From NCBI GenBank assembly GCA_964610165.1, contig CAZSUZ010000023.1, forward strand, positions 1-19,508: 19,508 nucleotides of DNA, in the 5' to 3' direction. The DNA is from MFZZ01 sp964610165 (GTDB lineage Bacteria > Patescibacteriota > Microgenomatia > UBA1406 > GWC2-37-13). The position numbers and the translations under genes are program-made. Below, piece by piece: positions 13,601 through 19,508 of the stretch (within the stretch, counting starts at the first letter, position 1; each line of letters begins with the position of its first letter). The notes beneath the pieces are model-generated. The model was not told the origin of the DNA. It saw only the letters and a list, made by a program, of their open reading frames with translations, and ran no database searches.

Positions 13601-13906
13601 ATGAGTTTTACAGAAACTGTATATACAATTCTTAGAACTGTACCTAAAGGGAAGGTTGTAACATATGGACAGCTTGCAAAAATGGCTGGTAGTCCGAAGG
13701 CTGCACGTGCAGTGGGTATGTGTATGCAAAAAAATCCAGATGCGCCTCATACACCATGTCATAGAGTTGTAGCATCAGATGGTAGTTTACATGGATATTC
13801 TGCGGGTGATGGCATTCCGACAAAAAAGAAAATGCTTTTAGAAGAAGGTGTCTTCTTTAAAGGTGATACTGTAGATTTATCACGTTCTCAATGGAAAACG
13901 TCTTAA
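13601..13906 (+). CDS. MGMT-family DNA alkyltransferase-domain protein
   Basis: A 101-residue protein consisting only of the C-terminal, DNA-binding and active-site domain of O6-alkylguanine-DNA alkyltransferases. The active-site motif PCHRV (52-56) keeps the acceptor cysteine C53, unlike alkyltransferase-like proteins, which replace it. The helix-turn-helix with the arginine finger is present (SPKAARAVGMCM, R36), as is the Tyr of VTYGQLAKMAG (22). The N-terminal ribonuclease-H-like domain of Ada/Ogt is absent, as in many short bacterial members. It is probably a self-inactivating repair enzyme, or a damage-recognition protein feeding excision repair. No clear promoter was seen. The stop overlaps the convergent TypA stop by 4 nt. 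Confidence 0.88.
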   Translation: MSFTETVYTILRTVPKGKVVTYGQLAKMAGSPKAARAVGMCMQKNPDAPHTPCHRVVASDGSLHGYSAGDGIPTKKKMLLEEGVFFKGDTVDLSRSQWKTS

Positions 13907-15729
13907 GCTTTTCGTTCTGCTAATTTTCTTGCAGTTTCTGTTAGATATTTTTTTCGAAGTCTTAAATTTTTTGGTGTGACTTCAAGTAATTCATCATCTG
14001 CAATAATATCTAAATATTGTTCCAAACTAAATTCTGTAGGGGGTTCAAGAGAAACTTTTACACCTTCACCAGAAGAACGATTATTTGTTAGTTTTTTAGC
14101 TCGACAAACATTGACTTCTATATCGCGTTCTTGTGAACTAATTCCAACAACCATTCCTTCATAAACATCTACTCCTGGACCATAGAATAATACTCCTCGA
14201 ACTTGGGCATTTGCCAATCCGTAAGAAAGTGTTTGGCCAGATTGTGAAGAAGTTAAGGCTCCATTACGGATATTATCCATAGCTGTACCTTCTGGTTCAT
14301 ATCCTAATAAATAGGTATTTAAAACGGCTGTTCCACGTGTATTTGTTAATAATGTACTTCTAATTCCAATAAGATTTCGACTTGAGATTTTATAAATTAA
14401 TCGCATACCTGTATCTCCAACAGAATGCATATTAATAAGTTTTCCTTTTCGTTTTCCAAGTTCATCTGTTACAGCACCCATATACTCTTTTTGTACATCT
14501 ATTGTTAATTCTTCGTATGGTTCTGATTTTATACCATCAATTGTTTTAAAAATTACTTGTGGTTTTGAAACTTCAAGTTCAAATCCTTCACGACGCATAG
14601 TCTCAATTAACATTGCTAAATGAAGCTCTCCACGGCCACTAACTACAAAAGATGTAGTTTCTGTATCATCTTCAATACGAAGACCTAAATCTGTTTCACC
14701 TTCTTTATAAAGTCTTGCACGAATTTGACGAGATGTAACAAATTCACCTTCACGACCAGCAAATGGACTAGTATTTGGACCAATTTTAATTTTAATTGTT
14801 GGTTCTTCTACTTCAATTTGAGGTAAATATTCTGGATGATCTGGATCAGTAACTGTTTGTCCAATTGTAAGTTCTGGAATACCAGCAAGAGATGCAATAT
14901 CTCCAGAAATAATTTCATCGGTTTCAATACGTACTAAACCAGCACTGGTAAAAAGTTTTGTTGCTGTATAAGTTCCAATAACTGTACCTTGATCAACAAG
15001 TGCAATACGCATTCCTTTTTTTAAAACACCACGTGTAACTTTTCCAATACATAATTTACCTACATAAGGATCTTGGTCTAATGTGGAAATAAGCATTTGA
15101 AATGGTTTGTCAGAGTCAATATTACTATTTGGAATTTCTTCAACAATAGTATCTAAAAGAGGAGTAAGATCTCCTGGAAGATCTGAAGTGTAATGTTCTG
15201 GAAGTTCTTTAAAAGCCTTTCCATCACGACCTACACCATATAGTGTTGTAAAGTTAAGTGCACTTTCATCTTCTGCAAGTTCTAAAAACAAACTTTCTAC
15301 TTCTCGTTGCACTTCTATTGGTCGTGCATCGTGTTTATCAATTTTATTTATGAAAAGAATAATTTTAAGTTTAGATTCTAATGCTTTTTTAAGTACAAAT
15401 CTTGTTTGTGGAAGTGGTCCTTCTGCAGAATCAACAAGGAGAATTGCACCACTTGCCATATTTAAAATACGTTCAACTTCGGAACCGAAGTCTGCGTGGC
15501 CAGGAGTATCAATAATATTAATTTTTTCTTCTTTATATCGAACACTGGTATTTTTTGCCAAAATAGTAATACCTTTTTCTTTTTCTAGATCATTTGAATC
15601 CATCAAAAGTTCTTGTTGCATTTCTTTTTGATTATCACGGAACACATGTGATTGTTTTAAAATGGTGTCTACTAAGGTTGTTTTTCCATGATCAACGTGT
15701 GCGATGATGGCAATATTTCGAATATTCAT
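13903..15729 (-). CDS. typA: Ribosome-associated GTPase TypA/BipA
   Basis: A 608-residue translational GTPase that binds the ribosome at the elongation-factor site and helps 50S assembly and stress adaptation. The G motifs are complete: G1 AHVDHGKTT (10-18), G2 EKEKGITI (49-56), G3 DTPGHADF (74-81) and G4 NKID (128-131). The EF-G-like domains and the TypA-specific C-terminal domain follow (SGRGELHLAMLIETMRREG, then the tail LRKKYLTETARKLAERKA). Length is typical of TypA and far below EF-G, which settles the call. Upstream on the minus strand an extended -10 (15763-15771) gives a leader of about 27 nt without Shine-Dalgarno. The short-chain dehydrogenase gene lies upstream on the same strand, 88 nt away. 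Confidence 0.97.
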   Translation of the reverse strand: MNIRNIAIIAHVDHGKTTLVDTILKQSHVFRDNQKEMQQELLMDSNDLEKEKGITILAKNTSVRYKEEKINIIDTPGHADFGSEVERILNMASGAILLVDSAEGPLPQTRFVLKKALESKLKIILFINKIDKHDARPIEVQREVESLFLELAEDESALNFTTLYGVGRDGKAFKELPEHYTSDLPGDLTPLLDTIVEEIPNSNIDSDKPFQMLISTLDQDPYVGKLCIGKVTRGVLKKGMRIALVDQGTVIGTYTATKLFTSAGLVRIETDEIISGDIASLAGIPELTIGQTVTDPDHPEYLPQIEVEEPTIKIKIGPNTSPFAGREGEFVTSRQIRARLYKEGETDLGLRIEDDTETTSFVVSGRGELHLAMLIETMRREGFELEVSKPQVIFKTIDGIKSEPYEELTIDVQKEYMGAVTDELGKRKGKLINMHSVGDTGMRLIYKISSRNLIGIRSTLLTNTRGTAVLNTYLLGYEPEGTAMDNIRNGALTSSQSGQTLSYGLANAQVRGVLFYGPGVDVYEGMVVGISSQERDIEVNVCRAKKLTNNRSSGEGVKVSLEPPTEFSLEQYLDIIADDELLEVTPKNLRLRKKYLTETARKLAERKA

Positions 15730-15762
15730 AAAGTTAACAATTTATTTGTTACGGAAAGATAT

Positions 15763-15771
15763 ATTATAGCA
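15763..15771 (-). promoter_or_regulatory. extended -10 promoter for typA
   Basis: On the minus strand TG-C-TATAAT lies 33 nt before the ATG at 15729, one of the few promoters here giving a real, if short, 5' leader. Confidence 0.55.
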
Positions 15772-15817
15772 GAAAAAGCCAAAAAAAGCTCTCTAAATGG
15801 TATAAAATACAATACTG

Positions 15818-16531
15818 TTATATAAATTTTCTGACTTCGAAATGGTCAATGACAACATCTTTTGGTTGCTTTAGAACAAATGTTAAGATTTCTGCGATAT
15901 CTTCTACTTTCATCATCAAGTTCGCATCCACACTTGTTATGCCTGCAGCTTTAAAAATATTTGTTGCCATGCCACCTGGATAAAATCCAATAACTTTAAT
16001 TCCTGTGCCTTGAAGCTCTAGTTTGAGAGTATCTGTAAAACCTTGAAGGGCATGTTTGGTTGCAACATACACAAGACCATAAGAATCAACTTCTTCAATT
16101 CCTGCAATTGAAATGACATTTAATATTTGTCCAGATTTTTGTTCCTTCATAATAGGCAGAATCTCTTTAGTTGTAAATATAGTGCCAAGGGTATTTGTAG
16201 TAAATAATTCTTTAATTTTTTCTATAGTATGTTGTTCTAATGTACCAGCGGTCCAAATACCTGCATTATTTATAAGGATATCTATAGTTCCTAATTTTTC
16301 TTTTATTTGAGAAACAGCAGATTGAATATTATCTACTTTTGTAATATCGCATACAACATACTCAGCTTGTCCTCCTTGAGAAATAATTTCATTCTGTAAC
16401 TGTTTTAACTTATCTTCAGATCGTGCGAGTAATGCTAGTCTTACTTTTTCTTTTACTAAACGTAATGCGAGAGCTTTTCCAAGACCATCACTAGCACCAG
16501 TAATAACCACTACCTGATTTGATATATCCAT
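15818..16531 (-). CDS. Short-chain dehydrogenase/reductase (SDR), classical type
   Basis: A 237-residue NAD(P)-dependent oxidoreductase of the classical SDR family. The Rossmann glycine motif is TGASDGLG (11-18), followed by the basic residue in LLARSEDKL that usually favours NADP. NNAG is at 88-91, the catalytic tetrad is N113, S141, Y155 and K159 (YVATK), and PGG follows at about 185. A complete single domain without signal peptide. The substrate cannot be told from sequence. No good start-proximal promoter is present; a TATAAT lies about 26 nt upstream on the minus strand. It precedes typA by 88 nt on the same strand but typA has its own promoter. Divergent from the FTR1-type gene. Confidence 0.92.
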   Translation of the reverse strand: MDISNQVVVITGASDGLGKALALRLVKEKVRLALLARSEDKLKQLQNEIISQGGQAEYVVCDITKVDNIQSAVSQIKEKLGTIDILINNAGIWTAGTLEQHTIEKIKELFTTNTLGTIFTTKEILPIMKEQKSGQILNVISIAGIEEVDSYGLVYVATKHALQGFTDTLKLELQGTGIKVIGFYPGGMATNIFKAAGITSVDANLMMKVEDIAEILTFVLKQPKDVVIDHFEVRKFI

Positions 16532-16625
16532 ACAATAAAGTAAATTGTAATAAACTCATTATAGACCTGTTGCTAGTAAGAAACAAAACGGATTGGATAT
16601 GTTGTTTTTGATAATAGAAAAAAGA

Positions 16626-16654
16626 TTGCAATAATCTAATTAACAATTTAAAAT
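16626..16654 (+). promoter_or_regulatory. TTGCAA-17-TAAAAT promoter for the FTR1-type gene
   Basis: TTGCAA (16626-16631) and TAAAAT (16649-16654) are separated by 17 nt. RNA would start 2-3 nt before the ATG at 16664. The same -35 sequence with 17-nt spacing serves the ZIP gene on the other strand. Confidence 0.6.
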
Positions 16655-16663
16655 ACATTTCAT

Positions 16664-17482
16664 ATGCTACCTGCATTTCTTATCACATTTCGCGAAGTAA
16701 TAGAAGCAACACTTATAGTGGCGACAATCTTGGGAATTTTAGTAAAACTAAATCAACATAATGGTATTAAAACTGTTTGGATAGCTACAGGTGCTGCTGT
16801 TTTAGTAAGCGTATTATTACTTGCTATAGGAAGCTTTGTTGGTATAAAAGTTCAGGAAATTTATACAGGGAAAACCGAAGAATTTATAGAGGGTGTATTG
16901 ATGATTATTTCAGCGATTTTTATTACCTGGGCAGTGTTCTTTTTACATACCTATTTTGCTTCATACAAAACACAACTTCTTCAGAAATTAAAAAATACAG
17001 TAGAAAAACAAGAAAAAAAAGGATTATTTGTATTAGTATTTACAGCAGTATTTAGAGAAGGAATTGAGATTGTATTATTTTTATCTACAATATATTTTTC
17101 TACAAATCCGCAACAAATATTTACTGGATTTGTATTGGGTATAATTGGCGGTCTTACAGTATCATTTTTACTTTTTACAGCAACGTTTAGAATGCCAATA
17201 TACTATGCATTTAAAACAACAAGTATTTTATTAATTCTTTTTGCAGGTGGACTGTTAGCAAGAGGTGTTCATGAATTTGCAGAGGCAGGCATAATACCCG
17301 AATTTGATACATTAACATTTATATTTTTACCTCAAAAATCAACAGTTGCTGCCGATATGTTAAAAGCAATTTTTGGTATAACACAACAAATGGATATACT
17401 GCAAATTGTGCTGTACACAGGTTATATAAGTGTAATGATATGGTGGGTATTTTTTAGAAATAGAAAAGTTGCAACAAAATAA
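16664..17482 (+). CDS. FTR1-family iron permease-like membrane protein
   Basis: A 272-residue polytopic membrane protein of the FTR1/EfeU family of iron permeases. The two signature RExxE motifs are present in membrane helices: REVIE (R10, E11, E14) and REGIE (R131, E132, E135). About seven helices are predicted, with a lysine-rich cytoplasmic loop at about 101-120 (KTQLLQKLKNTVEKQEKKG). A further acidic stretch (TEEFIEG, 71-77) lies in the second part of the first half. No partner oxidase, EfeO or EfeB lies nearby, so it resembles stand-alone members. Iron (or another divalent/trivalent metal) is inferred from the motifs. The gene abuts the convergent msrA end with no spacer. Confidence 0.9.
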   Translation: MLPAFLITFREVIEATLIVATILGILVKLNQHNGIKTVWIATGAAVLVSVLLLAIGSFVGIKVQEIYTGKTEEFIEGVLMIISAIFITWAVFFLHTYFASYKTQLLQKLKNTVEKQEKKGLFVLVFTAVFREGIEIVLFLSTIYFSTNPQQIFTGFVLGIIGGLTVSFLLFTATFRMPIYYAFKTTSILLILFAGGLLARGVHEFAEAGIIPEFDTLTFIFLPQKSTVAADMLKAIFGITQQMDILQIVLYTGYISVMIWWVFFRNRKVATK

Positions 17483-18016
17483 TTATTTTTTAAGCAATGC
17501 TAGATATCTTTTTTTGAATTTATCTATTTTTGGAGTAATAACAAGTTGGCAGTAAGGCTGAAAAGAATTTTTCTCATAATAATTCTGATGATATGATTCA
17601 GCATCGTAAAACGTATCAAGTGGAACAATTTCTGTAACTATTGGCTTATCAAAATCTTTCTGAACTTTTTTAGTAAATTCCTCTGCAATTTTTTTTTGAG
17701 CATCAGAGTTAAAAAGAATAATAGACCTATACTGAGTTCCTACATCTGCACCTTGTTTATTTAAAGAAGTTGGATCATGTGTATGATAAAACACATCAAG
17801 AAGCTGTTCATAGGAAATTTTTTTAGGATTAAATTCTATTTTTAAAACCTCAGCATGCCCAGTTTCACCATCAGAAACATCATAATAAGTTGGATTTTTT
17901 GTTTTACCTCCAGCATAACCAGAAACTACAGAATGCACACCTTGTAAACGATTAAATATGGCTTCAGTACACCAAAAACATCCATTTCCAAAGATAGCTA
18001 TTTCAGTAGTATTCAT
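17483..18016 (-). CDS. msrA: Peptide methionine sulfoxide reductase MsrA
   Basis: A 177-residue enzyme that reduces methionine-S-sulfoxide in proteins using thioredoxin-type reductants. The active-site motif is GNGCFWCTEAIF with nucleophile C13 and a second cysteine C16, followed by E18. GYAGG, DPTSLNKQGADVGTQYRS and the resolving-cysteine region QPYCQLVITPK near the end are all canonical. I chose the ATG at 18016 because homologues start just before the first strand. An in-frame TTG at 18061, which a -10 precedes by 7 nt, would add 15 atypical residues and cannot be excluded. No MsrB domain is fused. It is divergent from the LiaF-like gene across a shared promoter. Confidence 0.95.
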   Translation of the reverse strand: MNTTEIAIFGNGCFWCTEAIFNRLQGVHSVVSGYAGGKTKNPTYYDVSDGETGHAEVLKIEFNPKKISYEQLLDVFYHTHDPTSLNKQGADVGTQYRSIILFNSDAQKKIAEEFTKKVQKDFDKPIVTEIVPLDTFYDAESYHQNYYEKNSFQPYCQLVITPKIDKFKKRYLALLKK

Positions 18017-18068
18017 ATATTCACATAAACTTACAATATGCCAATTATTGCACTGTAGCAATTCTCAT

Positions 18069-18076
18069 AGTATACT
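18069..18076. promoter_or_regulatory. Palindromic -10 shared by two divergent genes
   Basis: AGTATACT is a perfect 8-bp palindrome. Read on the plus strand, TATACT (18071-18076) ends 9 nt before the LiaF-like ATG at 18086. Read on the minus strand, TATACT (18074-18069) ends 7 nt before the TTG at 18061 in the msrA frame. One short element thus fits as -10 for both directions. Confidence 0.55.
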
Positions 18077-18085
18077 CATTGGGAT

Positions 18086-18586
18086 ATGAACACAAGACTT
18101 ATATTGGGTGCTTTTATTGTAATAATTGGTATCAGTATTTTACTTGATTTAAATTTATTCAGATTTATTATACCTATTATTTTAATTTGGATTGGTATAC
18201 AAATAATTATTGGTAAAAATTCTGTTTCAAATGAACAAATTCAAACAACTGCACAAGAAGATAAAATAAAAAGGATGTTAGTATTTTCAACAATGAATCA
18301 GACAATTACTAGTGATAATTTCCAAGGTGGGGAAATAATTACAGTTTTAGGTAGTGGAGAAGTTGATTTAACAAAAGTTAAAACAAAAGAAAAAAATATT
18401 AAATTAGAGTTAACTGCAATATTTGGAGTTATTCAATTGCGTTTACCAGAACAATGGGCAGTTCGTTCTAAAGGAATTGGTATACTCGGAACATTTGATA
18501 ATAATACAAATGGACAAACAAAAAAAACATTGGAAGTTGATATGAAAGGTGTCGCAGTATTAGGTGAAGTAAAAATAACTAATTAG
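18086..18586 (+). CDS. LiaF-like membrane protein
   Basis: A 166-residue protein with two predicted N-terminal membrane helices (about 4-22 and 27-43, the LiaI/LiaF-like transmembrane region). A short linker leads into a C-terminal beta-rich domain (about 64-164) with the repetitive pattern of the LiaF/YvqF C-terminal family: GGEIITVLGSGEVDLTKV, ELTAIFGVIQLRLPE and MKGVAVLGEVKI. LiaF proteins in Firmicutes inhibit an envelope-stress two-component system, but no histidine kinase or regulator lies in the window, so only a general envelope role is proposed. Two helices instead of four make it shorter than LiaF. Its stop overlaps the convergent ZIP gene by 4 nt. Confidence 0.8.
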   Translation: MNTRLILGAFIVIIGISILLDLNLFRFIIPIILIWIGIQIIIGKNSVSNEQIQTTAQEDKIKRMLVFSTMNQTITSDNFQGGEIITVLGSGEVDLTKVKTKEKNIKLELTAIFGVIQLRLPEQWAVRSKGIGILGTFDNNTNGQTKKTLEVDMKGVAVLGEVKITN

Positions 18587-19386
18587 TCTATACCGTTTTC
18601 TATCTGTATTTTTTCTTCATGAAATTCTTCTTCCCCATGACCATGTAAGACAGTTTGTGAAAGGGTTAAAATTAAAGTAATTCCTATTATAAAAGGAATA
18701 ACCTGTTTAAAGATATTTTTTGTATGATAATCTTCATGTAATGATGGAATTAAATCTGCACTTGCAACATAAATGAATATTCCTGCGGTAAAACCAAGAG
18801 CCAGAGGAAGTATTTCTTCAAATGAATGTATAAAGTAATATCCTACAATACCGCCAAGAATTGCAGTTAATGCTGAAAAAAAATTAAGCCAAAGAGCTTT
18901 TTTTGTTTGAACACCAGAGTGTCTTAAAATAGAAAAATCTGCAATTTCTTGCGGAATTTCATGTGCAGCAATAGCCAATGTTGTCGCCCACCCAATTGCT
19001 GGAGAAGCAACAAAAGTAGCAGCAATCGCAATTCCATCAATAAAATTATGGATACCATCGCCAATAATAACGAGCCAAGTTGATGGCTGAATTTTATGTG
19101 TATCTTCATGATGGTGATGATGCCAAACAAAAAAACGTTCAAGAAAAAAAGAAAAAACCATACCACTTAAGGTGAGAAGTAGTACATTATATATGTTTGC
19201 ATGTTCAAGTGCTTCAACAAGAATATTTAAAAAAGCGGATGCTAATAGAGTTCCAGCAGCAAAACTAACAAAAATTCCTATAATTTGGCGTGACTTAAGA
19301 AATTGTGTAGCAAGTGTTATAACACCTGAGAATGAAACAAGACTGATAATAAAGTTTGCAAGAATTATTGATATTAATTGAGACAT
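18583..19386 (-). CDS. ZIP-family metal transporter
   Basis: A 267-residue polytopic membrane protein of the ZIP (ZupT/SLC39-like) family, which brings zinc, iron or related divalent metals into the cytoplasm. Helix 4 carries HNFIDG (H113, N114, D117) and helix 5 carries HEIPQE (H142, E143, Q146, E147), the binuclear metal site. A His-rich cytoplasmic loop (WHHHHHEDTH, 88-97) and a His/Glu-rich C-terminus (HGHGEEEFHEE) are typical. The ATG at 19386 is chosen because TATACT ends exactly 7 nt before it. The earlier ATG at 19422 lies inside the -35 element and would not be transcribed from this promoter. Confidence 0.93.
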   Translation of the reverse strand: MSQLISIILANFIISLVSFSGVITLATQFLKSRQIIGIFVSFAAGTLLASAFLNILVEALEHANIYNVLLLTLSGMVFSFFLERFFVWHHHHHEDTHKIQPSTWLVIIGDGIHNFIDGIAIAATFVASPAIGWATTLAIAAHEIPQEIADFSILRHSGVQTKKALWLNFFSALTAILGGIVGYYFIHSFEEILPLALGFTAGIFIYVASADLIPSLHEDYHTKNIFKQVIPFIIGITLILTLSQTVLHGHGEEEFHEEKIQIENGID

Positions 19387-19393
19387 GTGTAAA

Positions 19394-19422
19394 AGTATAA
19401 TGCAACTCTTTTGCATTTGCAA
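19394..19422 (-). promoter_or_regulatory. TTGCAA-17-TATACT promoter for the ZIP gene; decides its start
   Basis: On the minus strand TTGCAA (19422-19417), a 17-nt spacer and TATACT (19399-19394) are followed by 7 nt and the ATG at 19386. This is the best complete promoter in the window and predicts a leaderless message. Confidence 0.7.
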
Positions 19423-19459
19423 CAGCTATATAAAAATGCTTTTATCTAATAATATTTCT

Positions 19460-19468
19460 TGCTACAAT
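19460..19468 (+). promoter_or_regulatory. extended -10 promoter near the window end
   Basis: TG-C-TACAAT ends 10 nt before an ATG at 19479 that opens a frame to the window edge. Confidence 0.45.
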
Positions 19469-19478
19469 ATGAGAGTAT

Positions 19479-19508
19479 ATGATAATTATTCAAGATGATA
19501 AAACGAAT
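19479..19508 (+). CDS. Start of a gene cut by the window end
   Basis: Ten codons (MIIIQDDKTN) are open to the last base, behind an extended -10. Too short to assign. The overlapping ATG at 19469 gives only eight codons before a stop. Confidence 0.4.
   Translation, partial: MIIIQDDKTN

Noticed and set aside
19386..19422. ATG at 19422 as the ZIP gene start
   Set aside because: It lies inside the -35 element of a very good promoter, and the extra 12 residues are not family-like.
1..19508. Recoding of TGA as glycine, as in some Patescibacteria
   Set aside because: TGA cleanly ends several genes (for example at 4290, 4851, 8884, 11848 and 8863 on the minus strand), and no gene needs an internal TGA.
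1..19508. CRISPR array, tRNA or insertion sequence
   Set aside because: No regularly spaced repeats, cloverleaf-like segments, transposase or terminal inverted repeats were found on either strand.

Overview
The window looks like a piece of a small, AT-rich bacterial genome, most plausibly a metagenome-assembled Patescibacteria (Candidate Phyla Radiation) genome. This placement is an inference. It rests on the low G+C (about 30% in hand-counted stretches), very compact gene packing, mostly short single-gene transcripts, and several proteins of no recognised family next to a few universal ones. TGA ends at least five convincing genes, so the code is standard and not the TGA-recoded code of Gracilibacteria or Absconditabacteria. 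No tRNA, rRNA, CRISPR array or insertion sequence is visible.

Layout. Positions 1-5050 look accessory, with looser spacing. They hold a nucleoside deoxyribosyltransferase-like protein, a PhnB-type VOC protein of higher G+C, a secreted cupredoxin protein with a regular cysteine-pair repeat, a degenerate stretch, an SRPBCC protein, a membrane protein with a HEAT repeat, a pterin-carbinolamine dehydratase and a damaged small gene. Positions 5059-8884 hold an orphan small protein, a beta-CASP metallo-beta-lactamase ribonuclease, an FKBP prolyl isomerase, a TerC-family metal transporter and a rhomboid-like membrane protein that lacks the catalytic motif but carries a zinc-binding tail. Positions 8863-11319 (minus) hold an 818-residue, largely disordered protein behind a structured leader with a terminator next to its start codon. 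Positions 11555-13411 hold a zinc-ribbon protein and a DEAD-box helicase with a long structured leader, ending in a terminator that is present twice around a 100-N scaffold gap. Positions 13414-19508 hold a tiny membrane ORF, an alkyltransferase-domain protein, TypA/BipA, a short-chain dehydrogenase, an FTR1-type iron permease, MsrA, a LiaF-like protein, a ZIP transporter and the first codons of another gene.

How the genes fit together. Three metal transporters (TerC, FTR1, ZIP) lie with MsrA and an alkyltransferase-type protein, which fits metal and oxidative/alkylation stress handling in a minimal cell. The RNA-handling genes (beta-CASP nuclease, DEAD-box helicase, TypA) are housekeeping.

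The strongest overall pattern is transcriptional. Most genes have a -10-like hexamer ending 6-11 nt before the start codon, often as an extended -10 (TGn-TATAAT type), and no Shine-Dalgarno sequence. The messages are therefore probably leaderless or nearly so. The exceptions are the most interesting loci: a leader with a promoter, alternative stems and a terminator (11327-11506, minus), a long leader before the DEAD-box gene (11855-12016), and one tiny ORF with a near-perfect Shine-Dalgarno (13414-13513, minus).
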